Notes: generated from the sequence alone by a model not told the origin. A stretch of DNA of 5,853 nt from Caulobacteraceae bacterium (GCA_003136615.1 PLFA01000203.1:1-5853), one strand, 5' to 3'; shown: positions 1-5,709, numbered from the stretch's first letter. Numbers and translations are program-made.

Positions 1-350
1 TTGTTGCCGGCGGCGTCCACACCCATGGCGATATCGGCGGACTGGCCGTGCAGGTGGCACTGATAGTGGGCCGTCTCCCAATGGAAGCCATGCTGCTCGT
101 AGCCGATGTCCTTAATGGCCGCGCGAACCTTCTCTTCCAGGGCGCCGATCACGCCGGCGGGTCCGCGCACCTCACCGGCCAGGACGATGAGATTAGTGGT
201 GACCAGGGTCTCGCAGGCCACCCGGGCATAGGGATCCGCCGATAGAAAGGCGTCGACCACCGTATCGGAGATCCGGTCCGCCACCTTGTCGGGGTGACCC
301 TCGGAGACGCTCTCGCTGGTGAAAAGGTACGAGGCGCGGTCAGGAGTCAT
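1..350 (-). CDS. metK: S-adenosylmethionine synthetase (methionine adenosyltransferase), N-terminal part
   Basis: Makes S-adenosylmethionine from methionine and ATP in the cytoplasm; the product feeds methylation reactions. The window holds the first 116 residues only; the rest lies beyond the left edge. Visible family motifs are YLFTSESVSEGHPDK (residues 8-22, with the ATP-binding His19 of GHPDK), RISD (26-29), VACETLVTTN (44-53), LAGEVRGP (57-64), DIGYEQHGFHWETA (81-94) and HGQSADIAMGVD (101-112). The start is well fixed: ATG at 350-348 is preceded in frame by TGA only seven codons upstream, with no GTG or TTG between, and a weak GAGAAAG Shine-Dalgarno lies 8 nt before it. The gene is divergent from the serine hydrolase; the AT-rich inverted repeat at 431-450 lies about 80-100 bp upstream of its start. 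Identification is very secure; the alphaproteobacterial affinity is judged from memory of the family, not from a search. Confidence 0.97.
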   Translation of the reverse strand, partial: MTPDRASYLFTSESVSEGHPDKVADRISDTVVDAFLSADPYARVACETLVTTNLIVLAGEVRGPAGVIGALEEKVRAAIKDIGYEQHGFHWETAHYQCHLHGQSADIAMGVDAAGN

Positions 351-379
351 GGTGGCTGCTTTCTCAAATCACAGTTGGA

Positions 380-398
380 CGCCGCATCCGCAGCGGCG
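380..398 (-). promoter_or_regulatory. GC-rich hairpin in the metK leader
   Basis: Read on the minus strand, CGCCGC, a 7-nt loop (TGCGGAT) and GCGGCG form a perfect 6-bp stem, extendable by one G-U pair. It ends about 30 nt before the metK start codon. No U-run follows, so it is not a standard intrinsic terminator. If the metK transcript begins in the AT-rich segment near 431-450, the hairpin lies in the 5' untranslated leader. A regulatory role is inference only, and short GC stems arise easily in GC-rich DNA. Confidence 0.3.
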
Positions 399-430
399 CG
401 CGGAAGCGGACTAACACAGGTCGCACCGGG

Positions 431-450
431 ATATAAAGCTTTCGTTATAT
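431..450. promoter_or_regulatory. AT-rich inverted repeat, candidate operator between metK and the hydrolase gene
   Basis: ATATAA (431-436) and TTATAT (445-450) are perfect 6-bp inverted arms around an 8-nt spacer, with one more symmetric pair at 438/443. This is the most AT-rich stretch of the intergenic region, so it probably also overlaps promoter elements; I could not fit a convincing -35/-10 pair. The half-site spacing and composition resemble operators of ArsR-family regulators. One of these, SahR, is known to control methionine-cycle genes in various Proteobacteria. That assignment is inference; no regulator gene is visible in the window. Confidence 0.4.
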
Positions 451-543
451 GAATTAGCGCCGCGCGGGATGGTGGCGGCGAGCGCCGTTTTTGGCTAACG
501 CTAGCTTCAAGGAAGCGAAACAAGAGCGGGAGAGGCGATCATC

Positions 544-1794
544 ATGGACGGAGCCACGGCGCCCAACGAATTTAACCTTGCGGCCCTGGAGGGGGCGAAG
601 GCGCCCCTGGAGCAGATTATTGCCTCCGGCGACATTTCCGGCGCAGTGACCCTGATCTGGCGCCGGGGGGAGACCATTCAGGTCACCACCCAGGGAAAAC
701 GGAACCTGGCCACGGGCCAGCCCATGGCGCGGGAAACCCTGTTCCGTATCGCATCCATGACCAAGCCGGTGACCACCGTGGCGGCCCTGATGCTGATGGA
801 GGAAGGCCTGCTGAAGCTGGACGATCCCATTACCAAATGGGCGCCGGAATTTTCCGACATGAAGGTGTTGAAGGACCCGGAGGGGCCGCTGGACGAGACA
901 TATCCCGCCCCCCGGGACATCACCATCGACGACCTGATGACCCATCGCGCCGGCCTCGCCTATGGGTTCACCTCGGTTGGCCCTATCGCCTATGCGCACC
1001 AGGAGGCCCTTGGCGATGTGCTCAACAGCCCCAAATCCGCCGACGCCTGGATGAAGGCCTTAGGGAGTCTTCCCCTGTCCTTCGCGCCCGGCGAGCGGTT
1101 CCATTACAGCCACGCCACGGACGTTCTGGGCTTCATCGTGGGCCGTATCGCGGGGACGGGCTTCCGCCACTTCCTGATGGAGCGGATCTTCGGGCCGCTG
1201 GGCATGACGGATACCGATTTCTTCATTCCGGCCGCCAAGCGGGATCGCGCCGCGGTGGTCTATCGCCTGGACGAGGCGGCCGACAAGCTGGAGCCGGTGG
1301 CCTTCACGCCGCACGATACGGCGCCGGATTTCTGCGGCGGCGGCGGGGGCCTTGTCTCCACGGCTGACGACTATCTTAAATTCGCCCGGATGCTTCTGAA
1401 CAACGGCGAGGTTGATGGCGTGCGGCTCCTGAAGCCCGAGACGGTGACGCTCATGCGGACCAACCGCCTCACCGACGCCCAGCGCCAGATCCCTTTCATG
1501 GGCATTCCCTTCTGGGGCGGTCAGGGATTTGGCCTCGGCCTTTCGGTGGTGACCGACGCGCCGGCAAGGGCCTGGATGGGCGCGGGCTCCAACGGCGCCT
1601 TCGGCTGGCCGGGGGCCTTCGGCACCTGGTGGCAGGCGGATCCGGTTCAGGACATGATCCTGATCTATCTGATTCAGAACTCCATGCCTTTGGGACCCGA
1701 GGCCATCGCCAATATGGGCCAGAGCACCCGCATGGGCGCGCGACTGGCGCTCCCCATGTGGCAGAAGGCGGTTTACGCGGCGCTGGGGGCGTAG
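544..1794 (+). CDS. Serine hydrolase, class C beta-lactamase/EstB esterase family
   Basis: A complete 416-residue protein of the beta-lactamase-related serine hydrolase family (penicillin-binding-protein fold; members include EstB-type esterases and DD-peptidases). The nucleophile motif is SMTK (Ser71, Lys74) within FRIASMTKPVTT. The second conserved block is DDLMTHRAGL (129-138). Tyr188 in FHYSHATDVLG is the expected catalytic tyrosine. GWPGAFGTWWQADP (354-367) stands where beta-lactamases have KTG and EstB-like esterases have a WGG-type motif. A glycine-rich FCGGGGGLVSTADDYLKF segment (263-280) is also typical. No signal peptide is seen, so a cytoplasmic location is likely, which argues against a true beta-lactamase. 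ATG 544 is supported by GGGAGAGG (528-535), 8 nt upstream. The gene stands alone, divergent from metK and convergent with fcl. The family is secure; the substrate cannot be told, and ester hydrolysis is the best guess. Confidence 0.92.
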   Translation: MDGATAPNEFNLAALEGAKAPLEQIIASGDISGAVTLIWRRGETIQVTTQGKRNLATGQPMARETLFRIASMTKPVTTVAALMLMEEGLLKLDDPITKWAPEFSDMKVLKDPEGPLDETYPAPRDITIDDLMTHRAGLAYGFTSVGPIAYAHQEALGDVLNSPKSADAWMKALGSLPLSFAPGERFHYSHATDVLGFIVGRIAGTGFRHFLMERIFGPLGMTDTDFFIPAAKRDRAAVVYRLDEAADKLEPVAFTPHDTAPDFCGGGGGLVSTADDYLKFARMLLNNGEVDGVRLLKPETVTLMRTNRLTDAQRQIPFMGIPFWGGQGFGLGLSVVTDAPARAWMGAGSNGAFGWPGAFGTWWQADPVQDMILIYLIQNSMPLGPEAIANMGQSTRMGARLALPMWQKAVYAALGA

Positions 1795-1831
1795 GGCGCC
1801 ACGCGATAACAACGAGAGGCTATGCGCCCTA
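1792..1831. repeat. 8-bp inverted repeat spanning both stop codons at a convergent gene junction
   Basis: TAGGGCGC (1792-1799) and GCGCCCTA (1824-1831) are perfect inverted copies around a 24-nt spacer. The TAG stop of the hydrolase gene is 1792-1794 and the TAG stop of fcl, on the minus strand, is 1831-1829, so each stop codon is the outer end of one arm. A transcript from either side could fold into the same stem. There is no T-run on either side and the loop is long, so it could be a weak bidirectional terminator or chance; I do not call it a terminator. Confidence 0.35.
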
Positions 1832-2794
1832 AGCGGCGCTGCGCGCGCCGGGGGTGTGGCGCAGGAACCACTGGTAGGTGGAGGCGAGGCCTTCGGCGAG
1901 GGTGATGCGGGGCGACCAGCCGAGGGATCTAAGACGGCTAATATCCAGCAACTTGCGGGGCATGCCGTCGGGCTTGGACGCGTCAAATCCAAGGGCGCCC
2001 TGGAAGCCGACCGCGTCCGCCACCTCCTGCGCCAAAGTGGCGATGGTCTGATCCTCGCCGCATCCCACATTCACGTGCAGCGCATCGGAATAGCGCGTCA
2101 TGAGAAAGACCAGCGCCTCGGCGCAGTCATCAACATGCAGGAACTCTCGCCGGGGCGCGCCGGAGCCCCAGACCGTCATATCCGAGGCGCCCGAAAGCTT
2201 GGCGTCGTGCGCCTTGCGCATCAGGGCCGGCAAGACATGGCTGCTGGCGAGGTCGAAATTATCCCCAGGACCATAGAGGTTGGTAGGCATCGCGCTGATG
2301 AAGTCGCGCCCCTCCTGCCGGCGATAGGCCTGGGCGAGCTTGAGGCCCGCGATCTTCGCGATGGCGTAGGCCTCGTTGGTCGGCTCAAGGAGACCGGTAA
2401 GGAGTGCGCCTTCGCTGATGGGCTGGGGCGAATGGCGCGGATAGATGCAGCTGGACCCGAGATGCATGAGCTTGGCGACGTTAGCCCGCGCGGAGGCCTC
2501 CAGAACATTGGCCGCAATCATCAAGTTCTCATAGAGAAACTCGATGGGATGAGTGTCATTGGCCAGAATGCCGCCAACGCGCGCCGCAGCTACGAAAACC
2601 GCCTCGGGGCGGCGATCAGCGACCCAACGGCGAACATCACTCTGGCGGGTGAGGTCGAGATCCTCACGACCGGCGGTGAGAATCTCGCAATCCTCTCGCG
2701 ACAGACGGCGAACCAGGGCCGAGCCCACCATGCCGCGATGGCCGGCGACCCAGACGCGCCGCCCTTTGAGGTTGAACACCGGCTCAAGCGACAT
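1829..2794 (-). CDS. fcl: GDP-L-fucose synthase (GDP-4-keto-6-deoxy-D-mannose 3,5-epimerase-4-reductase)
   Basis: Performs the last step of GDP-L-fucose synthesis: epimerises and reduces GDP-4-keto-6-deoxymannose with NADPH. From ATG 2794 the protein has 321 residues, the normal family length. It shows the Rossmann motif GHRGMVG (18-24), GSSCIYP (113-119, with Ser114 and Cys116), the short-chain dehydrogenase YxxxK (Tyr143, Lys147), TNLYGPGDNFD (171-181), His186 in SSHVLPALMRK, and RREFLHVDDCAEA (215-227). All five catalytic positions sit at a constant offset of 7 from the E. coli enzyme numbering as I recall it (Ser107, Cys109, Tyr136, Lys140, His179). An upstream GTG-type extension to 2872 is open but would run 89 bp into the preceding gene; ATG 2794 overlaps it by only 11 bp and starts just before the conserved LKGRRVWVAGHRG. 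The short overlap suggests translational coupling with the WecA-like gene. The partner dehydratase gene gmd is not in this window. Symbol wcaG is also used. Confidence 0.95.
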   Translation of the reverse strand: MSLEPVFNLKGRRVWVAGHRGMVGSALVRRLSREDCEILTAGREDLDLTRQSDVRRWVADRRPEAVFVAAARVGGILANDTHPIEFLYENLMIAANVLEASARANVAKLMHLGSSCIYPRHSPQPISEGALLTGLLEPTNEAYAIAKIAGLKLAQAYRRQEGRDFISAMPTNLYGPGDNFDLASSHVLPALMRKAHDAKLSGASDMTVWGSGAPRREFLHVDDCAEALVFLMTRYSDALHVNVGCGEDQTIATLAQEVADAVGFQGALGFDASKPDGMPRKLLDISRLRSLGWSPRITLAEGLASTYQWFLRHTPGARSAA

Positions 2795-3875
2795 TGGCGT
2801 CGTCCGTAGGGGTTTGGACTTGGCATGTGCAGAGCGCATCGGCGCGGGCCACCCGGAGCTTTGGCGCGCCAAAAGCGTAGATCGCCCAAAGCGACAGGAA
2901 GATCAGGGTAAAACCGGCGTCTGGGACCCCGGCGCGGGCGGCCAGCAGGGCGAGTAGCCCCAGACAGATCGTCGCAAGGGTGATTACCGCCACGACGCCG
3001 TTGACGGACAATCCCGCGTCAAGGAGGATCTCGTGCAGATGATCTCTCCCCGCGACAAAGGGGGATACGCCGCGACGCACGCGGCGGATGATCACCGTGA
3101 GACAATCGATCAGGGCTGGCGCGAGAAGGAACGGGGCCACCTTGGGCTGGAGCGGGTGACCGGTAGCCTGAGTGAGGCGAAAGCAACCGGCCACGAGAAG
3201 CAGACCGAGAAGTTCGGCCCCCGCATTGCCCAGAAAGACCGAAGCCCGTGGCGTCCCCGGCCACCTGATATTGAAGATCAGGAACCCCGCCACCGCGCCC
3301 GACGTCACCGCGAAGCTGGCCGTCAGGGGGCCATCGCCGGCATAGGCCGCGATGCCGGTTAACATCAGAAGTGTGGCGAGGCTCGCAGCTCCCGCCAAGC
3401 CGTCGACGCCATCAATCATATTCACGGCATTGATCGTTCCGACGGTGGCGATCACGGTCAGCAATATCTGCAGCACGAGGGGAAGATGGATGGGGGCGCC
3501 CAGAATTGTCCCCACATCGGTGATGCGCAGGTCCGCGACGACCGCCAGAATTAGGCCGGCGGTAACCTGGGCGAGCATGCGCTTGCGCCATCCCAGACGC
3601 CGATAATCATCGACCACCCCGACGGTCACCACGAGGAGCGCCGCGAGATCGAGGCCGAGAAACCGTGGCGTGAGGGGGTGGACGATCAGGCTGAGCAGAA
3701 TCACCACAACAAATATGGCGAGGCCGCCGATCGCTGGCGTGGGCTGGGCATGACGCCGACGGGCGTCGGGATGATCAACCAGCCCTGTACGAAACGCGAT
3801 GGGCCGAAGGAGGCGCACCAATAGAGCCGCAGCAATAAGGGCGCCCATTCCGAGCGCCGCGGCCACCCAAATCAT
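2784..3875 (-). CDS. WecA/MraY-superfamily polyprenyl-phosphate sugar-1-phosphate transferase
   Basis: A membrane enzyme expected to move a (HexNAc) sugar-1-phosphate from UDP-sugar to undecaprenyl phosphate, starting a lipid-linked glycan. From ATG 3875 it has 363 residues and about ten or eleven hydrophobic segments, a usual size. Motifs in order: GLVDHPDARRRHAQPTPAIGG (31-51), VVDD (87-90, Asp89/Asp90), NMIDGVDGLAG (152-162, Asp155/Asp158), VFLGNAGAELLG (213-224) and GVSPFVAGRDHLHE (269-282). Two departures stand out: Asn217 where most relatives have Asp in FxGDAGS, and GRDHLHE where relatives usually have a DRxHxHH-type loop. The frame stays open upstream to GTG 3926 (17 more residues), but family proteins begin near the hydrophobic MIWVAAALG, and a G-rich stretch lies 6 nt before ATG 3875. 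It is first in a two-gene unit with fcl. Which sugar it transfers cannot be told; function despite the substitutions is likely but unproven. Confidence 0.9.
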   Translation of the reverse strand: MIWVAAALGMGALIAAALLVRLLRPIAFRTGLVDHPDARRRHAQPTPAIGGLAIFVVVILLSLIVHPLTPRFLGLDLAALLVVTVGVVDDYRRLGWRKRMLAQVTAGLILAVVADLRITDVGTILGAPIHLPLVLQILLTVIATVGTINAVNMIDGVDGLAGAASLATLLMLTGIAAYAGDGPLTASFAVTSGAVAGFLIFNIRWPGTPRASVFLGNAGAELLGLLLVAGCFRLTQATGHPLQPKVAPFLLAPALIDCLTVIIRRVRRGVSPFVAGRDHLHEILLDAGLSVNGVVAVITLATICLGLLALLAARAGVPDAGFTLIFLSLWAIYAFGAPKLRVARADALCTCQVQTPTDDANVA

Positions 3876-4050
3876 ACACGACCCCCCGGGCGCGCAAACT
3901 CCGCGCCAGCCTTTTGTCGATAACACAATGCCTTAGCCAAAAGTGAGGCGAACTTGAAATAAATTTCGTCAGGACGCAACGCGGCCGATTTTGGGCTTGG
4001 AACGGTTGCCAATTGGAGACGGCTCTAAGGGTCGCTTCGCGGGTCGGACG

Positions 4051-4068
4051 CGTGAAAAATTCGTGAAA
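4051..4068. repeat. Direct repeat CGTGAAA x2, 11-bp spacing
   Basis: CGTGAAA occurs at 4051-4057 and again at 4062-4068, so the copies start 11 bp apart, one helical turn on the same DNA face. Tandem half-sites at this spacing are common for response-regulator dimers. Located about 48 bp upstream of the candidate -10 at 4116-4121, a plausible activator position for the plus-strand unit. The regulator is unknown and the repeat is short. Confidence 0.3.
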
Positions 4069-4106
4069 TCCCCTCGCCCTTCGAATGACTGTGGCTGGAT
4101 TGCGCC

Positions 4107-4127
4107 GACGCCCATTATAGTGGCGTC
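4107..4127 (+). promoter_or_regulatory. Inverted repeat enclosing a candidate -10 hexamer upstream of the KpsS-like gene
   Basis: GACGCC (4107-4112) and GGCGTC (4122-4127) are perfect inverted arms around a 9-nt loop, CATTATAGT. TATAGT (4116-4121) is a good match to a -10 hexamer (TATAAT), but no TTGACA-like -35 lies 16-18 bp upstream, so an activator-dependent promoter would be needed. The repeat could instead be an operator covering the promoter. It lies roughly 160 bp before the KpsS-like start, implying a long leader if used. Confidence 0.3.
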
Positions 4128-4170
4128 ACGCGATTTCGCCTGAAAGTAGATCGCAGTTCCGATGGCTTTG

Positions 4171-4189
4171 GATTACATGCTAGGTAATC
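4171..4189. repeat. Inverted repeat GATTAC-N7-GTAATC, possible operator
   Basis: GATTAC (4171-4176) and GTAATC (4184-4189) are perfect 6-bp inverted arms around 7 nt. It lies between the candidate -10 and the KpsS-like start, where a repressor could act on the plus-strand transcript. A binding protein cannot be named. Confidence 0.25.
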
Positions 4190-4236
4190 GAAGGGGGACC
4201 CGATCGATCGCGCCTTGCCGTAAGAGGCGGGCCGGC

Positions 4237-4242
4237 AGGAGG
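4237..4242 (+). promoter_or_regulatory. Strong Shine-Dalgarno that does not serve the KpsS-like ATG directly
   Basis: AGGAGG is the best ribosome binding site in the window. It lies 6 nt before TTG 4249, ideal for that codon, but 35 nt before ATG 4278, too far to place a ribosome there. TTG 4249 is in a different frame from the KpsS-like protein. The site therefore points to translation of the 13-codon ORF at 4249-4290. Confidence 0.6.
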
Positions 4243-4248
4243 TTAATC

Positions 4249-4290
4249 TTGTCAGACCCGGCCCCCGTTCACGGACGATGCAGCTTATGA
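4249..4290 (+). CDS. Possible 13-residue leader ORF coupled to the KpsS-like gene
   Basis: TTG 4249 follows AGGAGG at ideal spacing and reads MSDPAPVHGRCSL before TGA 4288-4290. Its stop overlaps ATG 4287-4289 in an ATGA arrangement, and that ATG is in frame with the KpsS-like protein (its fourth residue). Ribosomes finishing the short ORF could thus restart on the main gene. Alternatives: a real N-terminus split from the gene by a one-or-two-base indel or sequencing error, or chance. I do not recognise the peptide. Confidence 0.35.
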   Translation: MSDPAPVHGRCSL

Positions 4291-5672
4291 GTGTTTTGCC
4301 GGAACCGACCATTGCGCCACGTTCGGGCGCTTGGCGTGAATCCGCCCGTCCCGCTGATTTTGAGCCCCCGCCGAGGATGAGCAGGGAGGGCCAGATCGCC
4401 CGTGACGCAAGCGCGATTCGAAACTTCCTGATCGTCTCCGCGCCCTTTGGGCCCTTCGCCCGGGAGCTCGCCGACGAGTTGAGGTCTCATGGCGCGCGTT
4501 GCAATCGCGTGATTCTGAATGCGGGAGATATTCTCGATTGGGGCGTGAATCACGCTTTCGCATATTTCGGAGGCGCCAAGGGTTGGGCCGATTGGCTAAG
4601 CGCCGTCATTCAAAACCACGGCGTCACCGACCTCCTGACTTATGGAGACTCCAATTCTTACGCCGCCGGGGCGATCTGCGTGGCGCAAGGCCTGGGCTTA
4701 AGAGTGCATGTTTTGGAGCAGGGATATTTTCGGCCAGATTGGATCACGCTTGAACGAGACGGCGTAAACGCCAATTCGCGCCTGCCGAGTGACGCCGCCT
4801 GGTACCTCGCCCGGGCGAAGGAAACGGGCAAGGCTGACGACCAGGTCGTCGGGCGAGCCATGCCCTCGGCGGTATTCTGGATCGTGCGCTATCATGTGGC
4901 GGCCTATCTGGGGCTCCCGGTTTTCACGGGTTTCCGATTTGGCTATCGGCGCTCACCCATCCTTCAGGCGCTTGGGCATAGTGTGCGCTATGTGTTTCGC
5001 AGGTGGCTGGTTCACGGCCATGAAGGTCGGCTCCGACATATGATGGGGGCTGAGGGTCCCCTCTTCCTGGCCCTTCTTCAGCGGCCGGGGGACAGCCAAC
5101 TGTGGCGGCATTCGGCGTTCGAAAGCACCGCCGATTTTCTGCGGCATATCGTGTCGAGTTTCGCCGCCCATGCGCCGGCGGATGCGCGTCTGATGGTTCG
5201 GCCCCACCCCCTGGATCCTGGCCTCGACCCGCATGAAGGGGTTCTCAGACAGTTCGCCATGGAAGCTGGCGTGGAGGCCCGCGTGGCATTCGTGGATGAC
5301 GGGGTGCTTCATGAAATCCTGCCCAAGATCGCCGGGGCGGTGTGCGTGAACTCCACCGCGGGCCTCGCGGCGATCGAATTCGAGCGCCCCACGATGGTGC
5401 TGGGCCGCGCCATTTATGACATGCCGGGCCTGACCCATCAGGGGGGGCTCGACCGCTTCTGGACCGCGCCGGAGGCGCCAGATACGGACCTCTATCTGGC
5501 GTTCCGCAAGGTTGTTCTGTCCGCAACTCAGGTTAACGGGGCGTTTGCGACGCCACGCGGTCGAGATCTGGCGGTTCCGACGGTGGCGGGCCGGTTGATA
5601 GCGCTGGACTGCGAAGATATTAGGCCTATGTCGGGCATAAGCGCGCAGGAGATAGGGGTACGCCATAATTAA
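4278..5672 (+). CDS. KpsS/LipB-like capsule polysaccharide biosynthesis protein
   Basis: Belongs to the capsule synthesis family of KpsS/LipB; E. coli KpsS is a Kdo transferase that builds the Kdo linker between a phospholipid and group 2 capsule at the cytoplasmic face of the inner membrane. From ATG 4278 it has 464 residues. Motifs: FLIVSAPFGPFARELADEL (50-68), NAGD (81-84), TYGDSNSY (121-128), LEQGYFRPDWITLERDGVN (146-164), FLALLQRPGDSQL (263-275), VRPHPLDPG (307-315), VNSTAGLAAIEFERP (357-371) and LGRAIYDMPGLTHQGGLDRFW (375-395). The last three match the hallmark family blocks. No membrane segment or signal peptide is evident. About 45 residues precede the first conserved block, more than I expect; the start is uncertain among ATG 4278 (poor Shine-Dalgarno), ATG 4287 (ATGA overlap with the small upstream ORF) and ATG 4377. 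It heads a plus-strand unit with a lipoprotein gene 92 bp downstream. The family is secure; Kdo transfer in this organism is inferred. Confidence 0.9.
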   Translation: MQLMSVLPEPTIAPRSGAWRESARPADFEPPPRMSREGQIARDASAIRNFLIVSAPFGPFARELADELRSHGARCNRVILNAGDILDWGVNHAFAYFGGAKGWADWLSAVIQNHGVTDLLTYGDSNSYAAGAICVAQGLGLRVHVLEQGYFRPDWITLERDGVNANSRLPSDAAWYLARAKETGKADDQVVGRAMPSAVFWIVRYHVAAYLGLPVFTGFRFGYRRSPILQALGHSVRYVFRRWLVHGHEGRLRHMMGAEGPLFLALLQRPGDSQLWRHSAFESTADFLRHIVSSFAAHAPADARLMVRPHPLDPGLDPHEGVLRQFAMEAGVEARVAFVDDGVLHEILPKIAGAVCVNSTAGLAAIEFERPTMVLGRAIYDMPGLTHQGGLDRFWTAPEAPDTDLYLAFRKVVLSATQVNGAFATPRGRDLAVPTVAGRLIALDCEDIRPMSGISAQEIGVRHN

Positions 5673-5709
5673 ATCCGGCCGCGGCTGTAGCCACTCCCAG
5701 GATTTTGAA

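Larger units (their letters stand above)
3876..4277. other. Divergent intergenic region upstream of both polysaccharide units
   Basis: This 402-bp stretch separates the minus-strand WecA-like/fcl unit from the plus-strand KpsS-like unit and should hold promoters for both. It is less GC-rich than the genes in places. Short symmetric elements seen: GAAAT-AA-ATTTC (3956-3967), CCAATTGG (4009-4016), a direct repeat of CGTGAAA (4051-4057, 4062-4068), GACGCC/GGCGTC (4107-4112, 4122-4127), GATTAC/GTAATC (4171-4176, 4184-4189) and CGATCGATCG (4201-4210). I found no convincing protein-coding gene, RNA gene, ops/JUMPstart-type element or intrinsic terminator, apart from the tiny ORF at 4249-4290 which overlaps the right end. 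Confidence 0.6.

Noticed and set aside
1060..2070. 336-codon minus-strand ORF
   Set aside because: It lies antisense to the hydrolase and overlaps fcl in another frame. It is Arg/Pro/Ala-rich and shows no recognisable motif; a typical GC-rich shadow.
1856..2809. 317-codon plus-strand ORF
   Set aside because: Antisense to the whole of fcl, whose catalytic motifs are all clear on the other strand. No motif of its own.
2795..2872. 26-residue N-terminal extension of fcl
   Set aside because: It would run 89 bp into the WecA-like gene. The ATG at 2794 gives normal family length and a short 11-bp overlap.
3876..3926. GTG start of the WecA-like protein, 17 residues upstream
   Set aside because: Family proteins begin at the first membrane segment, as ATG 3875 does; the added residues look like untranslated leader.
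4092..4105. Sigma-54 promoter (TGGC ... TTGC)
   Set aside because: The GG and GC pairs are only 7 or 9 nt apart rather than 10, so the spacing rule fails.
4201..4210. CGATCGATCG palindrome
   Set aside because: Simple tandem of a 4-bp palindrome, expected by chance in GC-rich DNA; no sign of function.
4115..4312. 65-codon minus-strand ORF in the divergent region
   Set aside because: It overlaps the start of the KpsS-like gene and has no recognisable motif. The sequence is better explained as regulatory DNA.
5677..5692. Terminator hairpin after the KpsS-like gene
   Set aside because: GGC-TGTA-GCC gives only 3-4 pairs and no T-run follows. Transcription probably continues into the lipoprotein gene.
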